Shown piece after piece: positions 26,978-35,747 of a stretch of DNA of 64,000 nt (its first letter is position 1; each line of letters starts with the position of its first letter). The position numbers and the translations under genes are program-made. Under the pieces are notes generated by a model, which saw only the letters and a program-made list of their open reading frames with translations, did not search any database and had not been told where the DNA came from. This DNA is from Natronoglomus mannanivorans (GTDB taxonomy: Archaea > Halobacteriota > Halobacteria > Halobacteriales > Natrialbaceae). The DNA lies in assembly GCA_025517485.1 (NCBI GenBank), contig JAOPKB010000003.1, forward strand, positions 310,001 through 374,000. Reading direction: 5' to 3'.

Positions 26978-27450
26978 CGACAGCGGTCGACACGAACACT
27001 CTTCTCGCGCTTCTCTACGACGACGACTTCAGTGACGAAAGCGAAGCGGAACTTCGGCGTGCGTACCAGGAAGGACGGGTCGTCATCACGAGGATCGTGT
27101 ACGCCGAACTCGCAGCGGACGGTCACTTCGAGACCGCAGCCGAACTCGATCAGTTCCTCGAGGATCTCAGTATTCAACTCGTCGAGCCGTCGCAGAAGGC
27201 ACTGTTCCGAGCGGGTGAGCGATTCCGGCGATACGCCAAACGGCGGCCCGATGGGCTTCAGTGTCCGTCTTGTGGGACGAAACAGACAGTACAGTGCGAG
27301 GAGTGCCGTGACGGTCTGTCACCCCGTCAGCACATCGCTGCGGACTTCGTCATCGGTGGCCACGCAACTGTGGACGGGGATGCGTTGGTCAGCTTCGATA
27401 CTGGCTTCTACGAGACGTACTACCCGTCGTTGTCCGTCTATCCCGAGTGA
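26974..27450 (+). CDS. PIN-domain ribonuclease toxin with inserted zinc ribbon (VapC-like)
   Basis: A 158-residue PIN-domain protein with a GTG start that overlaps the antitoxin stop. The acidic residues of the nuclease centre are visible: Asp 6 (VDTNTLL), Glu 45 (YAELAADG), Asp 124 (AADFVIGGH) and Asp 142. Between them lies a four-cysteine ribbon at residues 97-111 (CPSCGT, then CEEC), longer than a minimal VapC. The ribbon could help RNA or partner recognition. Cleavage of RNA and neutralisation by the upstream antitoxin follow from family knowledge. Confidence 0.85.
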   Translation: MTTAVDTNTLLALLYDDDFSDESEAELRRAYQEGRVVITRIVYAELAADGHFETAAELDQFLEDLSIQLVEPSQKALFRAGERFRRYAKRRPDGLQCPSCGTKQTVQCEECRDGLSPRQHIAADFVIGGHATVDGDALVSFDTGFYETYYPSLSVYPE

Positions 27451-27570
27451 CTGCACCGGTCTGTCAGGTGAGATCGATTCGGTCTACACTGGTACCGTTC
27501 GGCGACGACCCCGTGGGAAGCAGGTCCACACCACCGAAAGGATTCTATCGGACGATTCGATATCCGGATT

Positions 27571-28653
27571 ATGGGCAAGCCCGATGCGCGGGAGATTCCG
27601 GACTCGACCGTCGAGGAGATGGTCCGGTCGGTCGAGCCGGATCGAGAGGTCCGGACAGTAACCCCGGCCGAACGGGGCTTCTGTACAGTCTACCGGATCG
27701 GGGTTTCGGGTACCGGCGACGAAACGACGCGAGAGCGATACCTGAAGGCCTCGCCCGACGGACAGGCCTGGAGCATCCCGATGGAATCTCGAATCCAGAC
27801 GGTCCTCGAGTCCCGCTCGTCGATTCCGGTTCCCGAGGTGATCGGCGCCGTCGACGACCACGAGGCCCTTCCGACGCCGTTCTATCTCATGCGCGCGCTG
27901 CCCGGCGAAGAACTCGCCTACGAGCGCGTCTGCCGACTCGAGGACGACACGCTCGGGCGGCTCGCTCGAGAGACCGGCGAGTATCTGGGCGAACTGCACT
28001 CGATTCCGATCCCGGCGGTCGATCGCTTCGGGAACGTCCGCCACGACGGTCCCGAACTGGCCGGCGGACGGCCCGACGGTGATCCGACGACCCTGGCCGT
28101 CGGCAACCCTCGCGAGACCTGGCCAGCCTTCCTGCGCGAATACACCGAGCAGGAACTCGAGCGTCACACCGATTCCCGGTTTTCGGCTCTCACGCCCGAA
28201 CTGAACCGGTGGATCGAATCGGGCATCGAAGCGCTGGACGGACCGTTCGAACCCGTGCTGGGGCGCAACGACCACGGACTACACAACCTCCTCGTCGATC
28301 CCGAAACGGGCGAGATCACGGCGATGCTCGACTGGGGTTACACGCTCGCCGTCCCGGCGGCGTTCGACGTCGAGTTCGCCGTCTACCTCTACAGCGGGGC
28401 CTTCCTGGCGGGCCTTCCCGACGTCCCGGACCGTCGGCCACTCGTCCGCGAAGCGATGCTGTCGGGGTATCGGACGACGGCACCGGACCGCGCCGAGGCG
28501 GTTTCGACCCCCGAACCGCTCTACGAGGCGATCGCGATGGTCCGCATCATGAACGACTTCGACCACCTGGATTTCCCCGACGGTGCCGAAGCGACCGTGA
28601 TGGATCGGATCAGGACGGATGCCCGAGCCCTCCTCGACGGAGAACTCGACTGA
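27571..28653 (+). CDS. phosphotransferase-family protein (APH-like kinase fold)
   Basis: A 360-residue protein of the aminoglycoside phosphotransferase / choline kinase superfamily. Catalytic loop NDHGLHNLLVD (Asp 234) and metal-binding MLDWGYT (Asp 254) are in place. In most relatives the catalytic loop begins with His, here Asn. The N-terminal lobe includes FCTVYRIGV and the hinge-like FYLMRALPGEEL. The natural substrate is unknown; haloarchaeal members are usually not resistance genes. It lies alone on the + strand and converges with hisS. Confidence 0.8.
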   Translation: MGKPDAREIPDSTVEEMVRSVEPDREVRTVTPAERGFCTVYRIGVSGTGDETTRERYLKASPDGQAWSIPMESRIQTVLESRSSIPVPEVIGAVDDHEALPTPFYLMRALPGEELAYERVCRLEDDTLGRLARETGEYLGELHSIPIPAVDRFGNVRHDGPELAGGRPDGDPTTLAVGNPRETWPAFLREYTEQELERHTDSRFSALTPELNRWIESGIEALDGPFEPVLGRNDHGLHNLLVDPETGEITAMLDWGYTLAVPAAFDVEFAVYLYSGAFLAGLPDVPDRRPLVREAMLSGYRTTAPDRAEAVSTPEPLYEAIAMVRIMNDFDHLDFPDGAEATVMDRIRTDARALLDGELD

Positions 28654-28680
28654 AAACTCGACGGAGAACGACCCGAATAG

Positions 28681-29982
28681 TTACGCGTCGAAGTCCTCGA
28701 GCGTCGGCCGGTCGTGGTCGCCCGGGAACGCCTCGACTGGAACCTGAATCTGGTCACCCGAGACCATGTCCTTGAGCGTCACCTCGTCGTTCTCTAAGTC
28801 CTGTTCGCCGACGATCACCGTCGTCTCCGCGTTGATCGAGTCGGCGTAGTTGAGCTGCGCGCCGAACGAACGCCCGGAGACGTCGGTCTCGACGACGTTC
28901 CCGCGCTCGCGGAGATCGCGGGTGATACGGGCGGCCGTCGGTCGGGTGTCGCCGATCTGGAGCACGTAGTAGTCGGTCGAAACCTCCTCGTCGGGCCAGA
29001 CGCCGGCCCGTTGCATGAGCAACGGCAGGGTCGCGTGCCCCGGCGCGACGCCGACCGCGGGCGTCGGCTGGCCGCCGAAGCTCTCGATCAGGTCGTCGTA
29101 GCGACCGCCGCCGAAGACCGACCGCGAGACCTCGCCCGTGGAGTCGAAACACTCGAAGACGACACCCGTGTAGTAGTCCAGCCCCCGCGCGGTTTCCAGG
29201 GATATCGTACAGTACTCCCGGGCGCCGAAGTCCTCGGCGGCCGCGAGCACGTTTTGGAGGTTCTCGACGGCGTCGGTGACCGTCTCGGTCTCGGCGAAGT
29301 CGACAATCGCCTCGAGGTCACCGGCGGCGACGAGGTCGTCGAACTGGGCGGCCTGATCGGCCGAGAGGCCGGCCGCGACGAGCAGGTCGTGGTACTCCAC
29401 CCGCTCGATCTTGTCGGATTTGTCGACCGCGCGGATCGCCGCCTCGGTGTCGACGTCGGCGTCGAACGTCTCGAGGACGCCACCCAGAATGTCGCGGTGA
29501 GAGATACGGAACTCGAAGTGCTCGCCGGTCAGCCCGAGGCCGGTGAGGGCGTCGGCGGCCCACGCTAGGATCTCGGCGTCGGCTTCGGGTTCCGAGGAAC
29601 CGAAGATGTCGACGTTGGTCTGGTAGAACTCGCGCTGGCGGCCCTGCTGGACCTGCTCGTAGCGCCAGAACGGACGGGTCGAGAACCACTTGATCGGCTT
29701 CGAGAGCGCCTGCTGTTTGGCGACGACCATCCGCGCGACCGTCGGCGTCAGTTCCGGGGTGAGCGTGACGTGGCGACCGCCCTGATCCTCGAAGGCATAC
29801 AGTTCGTCGACGATCTCGTCACCGCTCTTGTCTGTCCACATCGCCGCCCGCTCGACGGCCGGTGTGGCGATTTCGCGAAACCCGTACTGACGGGCCGTCT
29901 CCTCTAACCCGTTGATCGTGGCCCGGCGGGCAGCCATCTCGCCGGGATAGAAGTCTCGAAAACCCTTGATTCGGTCGTACAT
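28681..29982 (-). CDS. hisS: histidyl-tRNA synthetase
   Basis: A 433-residue class II aminoacyl-tRNA synthetase that charges tRNA-His. It has the opening MYDRIKGFRDFYPGEM, motif 2 (FWRYEQVQQGRQREFYQ), the histidine-specific ARGLDYYTG, motif 3 (FGGGRYDDL), and a C-terminal anticodon-binding domain. ATG 29982 is preferred over a GTG at 30000 because homologues start close to YDRIKGFRDF. Its end is only 27 bases from the convergent phosphotransferase gene. Confidence 0.95.
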   Translation of the reverse strand: MYDRIKGFRDFYPGEMAARRATINGLEETARQYGFREIATPAVERAAMWTDKSGDEIVDELYAFEDQGGRHVTLTPELTPTVARMVVAKQQALSKPIKWFSTRPFWRYEQVQQGRQREFYQTNVDIFGSSEPEADAEILAWAADALTGLGLTGEHFEFRISHRDILGGVLETFDADVDTEAAIRAVDKSDKIERVEYHDLLVAAGLSADQAAQFDDLVAAGDLEAIVDFAETETVTDAVENLQNVLAAAEDFGAREYCTISLETARGLDYYTGVVFECFDSTGEVSRSVFGGGRYDDLIESFGGQPTPAVGVAPGHATLPLLMQRAGVWPDEEVSTDYYVLQIGDTRPTAARITRDLRERGNVVETDVSGRSFGAQLNYADSINAETTVIVGEQDLENDEVTLKDMVSGDQIQVPVEAFPGDHDRPTLEDFDA

Positions 29983-30136
29983 AGCCGTTCGTTCGGCCAC
30001 GGGGCACTTCTATGCTTTCGTTCGGCCGAACGACGCCGGCGAACGTTTGGTTCGAGTCGAATTAGCATTAGTTGCAGCCACTGGCTCGAGAGACGGTCCC
30101 GTAGTTTGATGAGAACTGCCGCCAACTGACGGCCAT

Positions 30137-31189
30137 ATGCAACGGACCGCGGACGACCTACAGAACGACTGGCTGGCCGACCTCGGCCAGCGGCTCCCGA
30201 TATCGCCGCTGTCGGCGCTCGGGTTCGTCCTCGCGGTCGTCATCGGGGTCCGGGTCGCCTCCCAGACCGTCGTGAGTCTGGCGCTGCTCGAGAGTGTCTT
30301 CCCGTTTCTGGCCGCGACAGCGGTGGTCGTCGCGGATCGCTGGCTCGTCGAGAACGACGTCGGAACTCGCGACCGGATCACCGTCTTCGCGTACGGCCTC
30401 GGCGGCTTCCTCGCCGCCGCCCTCGTCACCGCCCTCCACGTCCACGTCATGAATTTACACGGGACCTCCGTCCCCCAGCCGCTGTACCTGACGCTGATGA
30501 GTGGCACCGTCGGCGTCGCCGCCGGCACCGTCGCTGGCATCTACGAGATTCGCCAGCGGACGGCCGTTCGTGAAGCCAGACGGCAAAGCGCCCGACTCGA
30601 GGAGTTCGCCGCGGTCGTCAGCCACGACCTGCGGAACCCGCTCAGCGTCGCTCAGGGACGACTCCGCGAGACGTATCGAACCGGCGATCCGGACCACCTG
30701 AAGGCGGTCGACGGTGCGCTCGACCGGATGGACGAACTCATCGAGGAGTCGCTGTCGGTCGCCCGAAGCGGCACGCACGTCGAGGATCCCGAGGAAATTC
30801 CGCTGGTTGAACTCGCGAGCGACGCCTGGGAGTCGGTCGACACGGGCGAGGCGAGATTCGAGACGGCCGGCGATCGACTCGTCCACGTCGACTACACGCG
30901 AGCGAAGAACCTCTTCGAGAACCTCTATCGAAACGCGGTCGAACACGGCGGTGACGACGTGACCGTCCGCGTCGGCGCCTGCAAATACGGGTTCTTCGTC
31001 GAAGACGACGGGCCGGGGATCCCCGCGGACGAGCGATCGGCGGTCCTCGAGCAGGGGTACTCGACCGGTTCGCAGGGCTCCGGGCTCGGCCTCGCGATCG
31101 TTCGCGCGATCGCCGACGCCCACAGCTGGGACGTGACCGTCACCGAGAGTCCGGCCGGTGGCGCGCGGTTCGAGTTCCGACGCGGATGA
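30137..31189 (+). CDS. membrane sensor histidine kinase
   Basis: A 350-residue kinase with four or five predicted membrane helices in the first ~135 residues and no separate sensory domain. A short linker leads to the H-box FAAVVSHDLRNPLSV (His 163) and a HATPase domain with N-box LFENLYRNAVEHGG, G1 EDDGPGIP and G2 GSGLGLAIVRAI. The membrane region itself or a partner is presumably the sensor. No response regulator lies next to it, so it is an orphan, as is common in haloarchaea. Confidence 0.9.
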   Translation: MQRTADDLQNDWLADLGQRLPISPLSALGFVLAVVIGVRVASQTVVSLALLESVFPFLAATAVVVADRWLVENDVGTRDRITVFAYGLGGFLAAALVTALHVHVMNLHGTSVPQPLYLTLMSGTVGVAAGTVAGIYEIRQRTAVREARRQSARLEEFAAVVSHDLRNPLSVAQGRLRETYRTGDPDHLKAVDGALDRMDELIEESLSVARSGTHVEDPEEIPLVELASDAWESVDTGEARFETAGDRLVHVDYTRAKNLFENLYRNAVEHGGDDVTVRVGACKYGFFVEDDGPGIPADERSAVLEQGYSTGSQGSGLGLAIVRAIADAHSWDVTVTESPAGGARFEFRRG

Positions 31190-31247
31190 AGGAGGAGTCG
31201 ACACTCGACGCCAAGCGAGCGAACAGCCACAAACGTGTGCACCGTCC

Positions 31248-31838
31248 CTATCGAACGCCGGTCACGTGCGTCTGTTCGTGATCCGGGAAGTACTCCGCGA
31301 TCGCACTCTGCCCCTCTTGCTCGGCGATGATCGCTCGCAACTCCGCCTCGTAGTCCGCGCGAGTGATCTGCTCGCTCGGTCCCACCGTGACGTCGAGGGT
31401 CTCCTCGACCAGTCGATCGACAGCCGTCCGACCGAACCCCGACAGCGGTGCGATGTAATCGACGCCGTGTCGATCCTCGAGACTCTGAGCCTGTGCCCGC
31501 GAGACCGTCGGCACGCGGTCGTCACGTCTGGTGCCGTCGGCGACCGCGTCGAACGCCTGATCGGCAGCCGTCTCGAGGGCGTGCTGGTGGACCAGCTGGA
31601 TGCCGTTGCGGGGAAAGCCGTCCTCGCGAATGCGGTCGACCGCCTCGTGGGCGACGTCGGGATCGAGCTCGAGGCGGTCGAAGTCGAAGCCGGTCGCTTC
31701 GGCGGTCGCTCGAGCGTGTTGCCAGTCGTCGGTGATCCCGAAGTGAGCCGTCTGGAGCGTTACGTCGTAGAACTCCGACAGGAGGAGTGCCGCGAGCGTC
31801 GAGTCTTTGCCACCGCTGTAGAGCAATCCGAGCCGCAT
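31248..31838 (-). CDS. PP-loop ATPase (adenine nucleotide alpha hydrolase superfamily, DUF7411-like)
   Basis: A 196-residue protein with the PP-loop LLYSGGKDST at residues 5-14, which binds ATP and adenylates a substrate, often a tRNA base. Other conserved-looking stretches are VADGTRRDDRVPTVSRAQ and YIAPLSGFGR. It is shorter than ThiI or TtuA and lacks their RNA-binding domains and cysteine ribbons. Its stop lies close to the PDCD5-like gene, and both are on the minus strand with S19e, suggesting one translation-related operon. The exact modification is unknown. Confidence 0.82.
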   Translation of the reverse strand: MRLGLLYSGGKDSTLAALLLSEFYDVTLQTAHFGITDDWQHARATAEATGFDFDRLELDPDVAHEAVDRIREDGFPRNGIQLVHQHALETAADQAFDAVADGTRRDDRVPTVSRAQAQSLEDRHGVDYIAPLSGFGRTAVDRLVEETLDVTVGPSEQITRADYEAELRAIIAEQEGQSAIAEYFPDHEQTHVTGVR

Positions 31839-31842
31839 CGGA

Positions 31843-32199
31843 TCAGCGCCGGCGGATGTCGAAGCTCTGCTTCTCGGGTTTGAGTTCGTTGAGCAGTTGC
31901 TTCATCTTCGAGTCGTCGATCTGACCTTGAAGACGACCGCTCTGGGCGAGCGCGACGACCTGTTGTTCGACCTTCTCGCCGAACTGGGGCTTGCTCATCT
32001 TCACCGTGTTGAGTCGTTTCCGGGCGTCGTCGGTGAGGTGCTGTCGGAGCACGGCCTTCTTCTGGGCCTCCGCCTGTTGCTGGGCCGCTTCTTGCTTTGC
32101 TCTGGCGTCTTCGCCCTGCTGGGACTCCGCTTGTTCCTGGAGCTGTTCCATCTTCTTCTGTCGAAGCTCCTCTAAGTCGTCGTCGGGACTGTCGCTCAT
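31843..32199 (-). CDS. PDCD5-family DNA-binding protein
   Basis: A 118-residue archaeal homologue of PDCD5. A long charged N-terminal helix rich in Gln, Glu and Lys (about 8-50) precedes the three-helix core ([19 protein letters not shown], then KMKQLLNEL). It lies between S19e (76 bases upstream) and the PP-loop ATPase (4 bases downstream) on the same strand, the usual archaeal arrangement of S19e followed by this gene. DNA binding is the family annotation; the cellular role is unsettled. Confidence 0.92.
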   Translation of the reverse strand: MSDSPDDDLEELRQKKMEQLQEQAESQQGEDARAKQEAAQQQAEAQKKAVLRQHLTDDARKRLNTVKMSKPQFGEKVEQQVVALAQSGRLQGQIDDSKMKQLLNELKPEKQSFDIRRR

Positions 32200-32274
32200 A
32201 GATCACTGTTGTTTCGCACGGGGGAAAATGATTACGGACGGAGAGTCGTCGGGTGGTGTCAGCTCGACAGCCGT

Positions 32275-32730
32275 CTACGCGTAGCGCTCGAGGTCCGGTC
32301 GGTCGAGATCCGCGAGAACCTCGCCCGCGGTGTCGTCGAGGAGACTGCGTCCCTCGGCGGTGATTCGGCGACCTTCACCGTCTGCGGTCTCGACGAGGTC
32401 TTCCTCCTCGAGTTGCTGGAGGATGGTCCGGATGAGGTTGCGCGAGCCGTCGGCACGGCGGTCGGGAGCGACCTGGTAGCGGTTCGAGCCGTTCTTGGAG
32501 CCGCCGTACTCGGTGGCGAGTCGTTCGACGCCGACGGGGCCGGTGTCGGCGACCTTGCGGAGGAGGCTGGCGGCGCGGATTGCCCAGAAGTTCTCCTGTT
32601 CGGGTGGCAGGTCTCGGTTGACGCCGGTCTTGGTGAACTGTGCCCAGTCGGGTTCGTCGAGTCGGTCCTCGAGGTCCTCGGCGACTGCCTCGAGCAAGGC
32701 ATCCACCGGAACGTCGTACATCGTAGCCAT
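32275..32730 (-). CDS. rps19e: 30S ribosomal protein S19e
   Basis: A 151-residue archaeal/eukaryotic-type ribosomal protein. It starts MATMYDVPVDALLEAVAEDL and carries the winged-helix core with WAIRAASLLRKVADTGPVGV, YGGSKNG and ILQQLEEEDLV, at the normal family length. The ATG at 32730 is chosen; a longer frame reading further upstream would run into the divergent thiL gene. A tttaag element near 32757-32762 on the opposite side is a plausible promoter. It heads the operon with the PDCD5-like and PP-loop genes. Confidence 0.95.
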   Translation of the reverse strand: MATMYDVPVDALLEAVAEDLEDRLDEPDWAQFTKTGVNRDLPPEQENFWAIRAASLLRKVADTGPVGVERLATEYGGSKNGSNRYQVAPDRRADGSRNLIRTILQQLEEEDLVETADGEGRRITAEGRSLLDDTAGEVLADLDRPDLERYA

Positions 32731-32874
32731 TGGCGTTTCGTTCCCTGCGGCGGCATTTAAGGGCATCGTTGTCCTCTCGCTCGTGTTGGGCCAGAGCGTG
32801 TCGAGAGAAGCGAAAAGCGTGCGGACGTCGAATGCTTCCGGTTGGCTTTTCGCGCTGGACTCGAAACGGCCGGT

Positions 32875-33765
32875 ATGGACGAACGCGCCGCACTGGCGCT
32901 GTTGGAGACGGAACTCGGCCCCGCCGGCGACGACGCCGCCGTCGTCGACGGGCAGGTGATGACGACGGACATGCTCCACGAGACGACGGACTTTCCAGCG
33001 GGGACGACCCGTTACACGGCGGGCTGGCGATCCGTCGGCGCCTCGCTGTCGGACGTCGCCGCGATGGGTGCCGAGGCGACGGCAGCGGTCGCCGCCTACG
33101 CCGCACCCACGTTCGACCGCGCGGAACTCGAGGCGTTCGTTCGCGGTGCGAGCGACGTCTGCGAGGCGGTCGGCGCGGAGTACGTCGGCGGCGATCTCGA
33201 CGATCACACCGAGTTCACCGTCGCGACGACCGCGCTCGGTCGGACGGACGCGCCGGTGTTTCGCAGCGGTGCCCGACCCGGTGACGCGGTCTGTGTCACC
33301 GGCACGCTAGGTCGAAGCGCCGCCGCCCTCGAGCTGTTCGAGCGGGGCGACCTCGAGCGCGCGAACGAGCTGTTCCGGTTCGAGCCGCGAGTCGCGGCGG
33401 GACGGGCGATCGCCGCGTACGCGACCGCGATGATGGACTCGAGCGACGGGCTCGCCCGCTCGCTGCACCAGCTGTCGGAAGCTAGCAGCCGCGAGTGTGA
33501 GTACGAGTGCGGGTTCGCCGTCGAATCGGACCCGCTCCCCATCGACGACAGCGTCCGCGAGGTGACCGAGGACGAGGCGGCGGCCCTCGAGTTGGCGACG
33601 ACCTTCGGCGAGGACTTCGAACTCGTGTTCACGGTGCCCGAGGACGCCATCGCGGAGCTCACGGAGGAAGTCGACGTTCCGGTGACGGTGATCGGGTCGG
33701 TCCTCGAGTCGGCGGAGATCACGCTCGATGGCGAGACGCTGGCCGATCGCGGATACACGCATTGA
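32875..33765 (+). CDS. thiL: thiamine-monophosphate kinase
   Basis: A 296-residue AIR-synthase-fold kinase that makes thiamine diphosphate from thiamine monophosphate and ATP. Visible hallmarks are GDDAAVVDG near the N-terminus, TTDMLHETTDF, GWRSVGASLSDVAAMG, the glycine-rich VTGTLG, and MDSSDGLARSL. Its start, MDERAALALLETEL, fits the family. It is divergent from S19e and ends 57 bases from the convergent protease gene. Confidence 0.93.
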   Translation: MDERAALALLETELGPAGDDAAVVDGQVMTTDMLHETTDFPAGTTRYTAGWRSVGASLSDVAAMGAEATAAVAAYAAPTFDRAELEAFVRGASDVCEAVGAEYVGGDLDDHTEFTVATTALGRTDAPVFRSGARPGDAVCVTGTLGRSAAALELFERGDLERANELFRFEPRVAAGRAIAAYATAMMDSSDGLARSLHQLSEASSRECEYECGFAVESDPLPIDDSVREVTEDEAAALELATTFGEDFELVFTVPEDAIAELTEEVDVPVTVIGSVLESAEITLDGETLADRGYTH

Positions 33766-33822
33766 GCGAGTCCCAAATCGATGCGAAACGGTGGGTGAAA
33801 GAGAGAGACAGAGAGGACCCGA

Positions 33823-34941
33823 TCAGCCGACGATTTCGATCGGTACCGGCATGAAACAGAGCACGCCGAGTCCGAACGTGACGAGCCCCAGTACCACCCG
33901 ACCGGTCCCCAGCCGTTCGTCGTTGACCGGTCTCGCAGGGCCGACGTGTGCGAGGTAGGCTGCGAACAGTCCCCAGAAGAACCAGACGAACACCGAGTGA
34001 CCGCTGTAGTCGGCGACGTAGTAGAGGTAGCCAGCCAGCGCGAACAGAACGCCGGGAACGAGACTCGCGATCGTCTCCTGATACTCGCGGGTCATCGCCC
34101 GAAGGATGTGCCCGCCGTCGAGTTGACCGACCGGGATCATGTTCAGGAAGGTGACGAACATCCCGACCCAGCCGCCGATGACGACCGGGTTCACGACCGT
34201 CGTCGGGTCGTCGCGATACAGCGGTTGATCGAACGCCGCCGCGAGCAACTCGAGTAAGGGCGGATAGCCGAGGCTGATCGAGATCGCGTTCGGATCGTCG
34301 ACGAGTTCCTGCGGGGCGGTGACCGGATCGAGGTGAAGTCCGACGATCGTGACGAGGATCGTCGCGATCAGTCCCGCCAGCGGCCCGGCGACGCCGATGT
34401 CGAACAGGGCCTTTCGGTCGGGCATCCGGCTCTTGATGCTGATCACCGCACCCATCGTTCCGATCAGCGTCGGCACCGGCAGGAAGTACGGAAGTGAGGC
34501 GTCGACCCCGTGGTACCGACTCATGACGTAGTGGCCCATCTCGTGGACGCCGAGGACGCCGAGGATCGCGACGGTAAACGGCCACGCGTGGCGCATCTCG
34601 AGGGGGTTCGAGATCGGGTCGATGTAGTACCACTGAGCGCCCGCGAACAGCGTCGAGAGGACCGTCGCGGCGAACAGGACGATGTTCGTCCACGGAATCC
34701 CGTCGATGCCGTCGTTTCGGGGTTTCGCGACGATGACGTACTCGCCGTGGCGCATCGTCAACTGCGCCTCGTAGCCCGCGTCGCGAAACTCGGGCCAGAG
34801 CCGCCGCATCAACAGTTCGGGTGCGACCATCGGATCGCCGTAGTAGACCAACTCCTCACCGTCGACGCGCGTGTCGTAGACGGAGAACAACGGGTCGATC
34901 GTCTCGAGTGGAGGACCGTCGTCAGGTGCGTCCACGTCCAT
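33823..34941 (-). CDS. site-2-protease-family membrane metalloprotease
   Basis: A 372-residue M50 intramembrane protease. An N-terminal soluble domain of ~80 residues is followed by about seven membrane helices. The zinc motif GVHEMGHYV gives His 133, Glu 134 and His 137, and the second metal-site motif is NMIPVGQLDGGH. No PDZ domain is present, unlike the other M50 protein at 39302. Start at 34941 (MDVDAPDDGPPL). Members cut membrane-spanning regulators or signal remnants; the target here is unknown. Confidence 0.92.
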   Translation of the reverse strand: MDVDAPDDGPPLETIDPLFSVYDTRVDGEELVYYGDPMVAPELLMRRLWPEFRDAGYEAQLTMRHGEYVIVAKPRNDGIDGIPWTNIVLFAATVLSTLFAGAQWYYIDPISNPLEMRHAWPFTVAILGVLGVHEMGHYVMSRYHGVDASLPYFLPVPTLIGTMGAVISIKSRMPDRKALFDIGVAGPLAGLIATILVTIVGLHLDPVTAPQELVDDPNAISISLGYPPLLELLAAAFDQPLYRDDPTTVVNPVVIGGWVGMFVTFLNMIPVGQLDGGHILRAMTREYQETIASLVPGVLFALAGYLYYVADYSGHSVFVWFFWGLFAAYLAHVGPARPVNDERLGTGRVVLGLVTFGLGVLCFMPVPIEIVG

Positions 34942-35251
34942 CACCCGCAGTTGGGAAGCCCGTGGTATAAATCGACTGCGTCGAGCGTCGGGGTCCGGAG
35001 GGTGGTCGTCTCGAGCGGAGGGCTGACCGGGGCACAGGCTGGTCGGGGGCGACGTTGATCGCACTGAAAATCCGTGCGGGCCGGCGACAGGGGGACCGCG
35101 GGGACCAGTCGGGCCGCACGCGCAGGGTGGTGGGTCGAAGACCGGTTGTGGTCGAGGTCGTAGTCGGGACCGGGGTCAGCGGAGTGTTCAGCGGGCGATT
35201 CGGAGCTGCAGGGGGTGGGGATTGGTTCAGGACTCGTGATCGTGACAGGGA
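34942..35251. other. gene-free interval
   Basis: 310 GC-rich bases between the protease start and the end of the DUF7123 gene. Frames here are open only because of base composition, and I see no promoter-like AT run, repeat or RNA. Confidence 0.4.
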
Positions 35252-35491
35252 TCAGGCGGGAGCGACGCGCCAGGTGGTCGCACTCGTGTACGACCACTTC
35301 TCGATCTCGAGGTCAGTCGCGGAATTCGATAGTTTAACCATGAGCGCACCGATCTCTTTGGGGGACAATCCGACATCGTCGGCGATAAACTTGCCCTTGA
35401 AGTAGAGTTCGCCGTCGTCTGCTTTCTCGCGCAGGTAGCGTTTGAGGCGGCGTTCCTTGCTTTCCGTGGAGGGTTGGGCTGTCGTGCTCAT
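35252..35491 (-). CDS. DUF7123-family small protein
   Basis: A 79-residue protein highly typical of haloarchaea, with KERRLKRYLREKADDGELYF, IADDVGLSPKEIGALM and SYTSATTWRV. The middle reads as a winged helix-turn-helix, so DNA binding is possible. A strong TATA element (ttataaag at 35521-35528) lies 30 bases upstream of the ATG, giving a leaderless message. Function has not been established. Confidence 0.85.
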   Translation of the reverse strand: MSTTAQPSTESKERRLKRYLREKADDGELYFKGKFIADDVGLSPKEIGALMVKLSNSATDLEIEKWSYTSATTWRVAPA

Positions 35492-35520
35492 CGACAGAAA
35501 TCCCTATTTCCGGGGACATG

Positions 35521-35528
35521 TTATAAAG
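35521..35528 (-). promoter_or_regulatory. TATA box of the DUF7123 gene
   Basis: On the minus strand this reads CTTTATAA, 30 bases before the ATG at 35491, with GC-rich DNA on both sides. Confidence 0.6.
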
Positions 35529-35747
35529 GGAGGTTGGTTTGGTAAGTTTCGGTTGCGTTCATCGCTCGAGTCGGTAACCGAGTTTTGACGCGCTTTTCAC
35601 GGAAGTTTCACGGCGGCCCGAGATCGTCCGAGACGTTTTAAAAACGAATCTAATACATTATCTCCGACCTGCACAGGTCGTGGAATTTCGTATTTGTGAA
35701 ACCAAAACATTCGGGGAAGTAACAGTGTCCTGCACGGAACAAACGAT

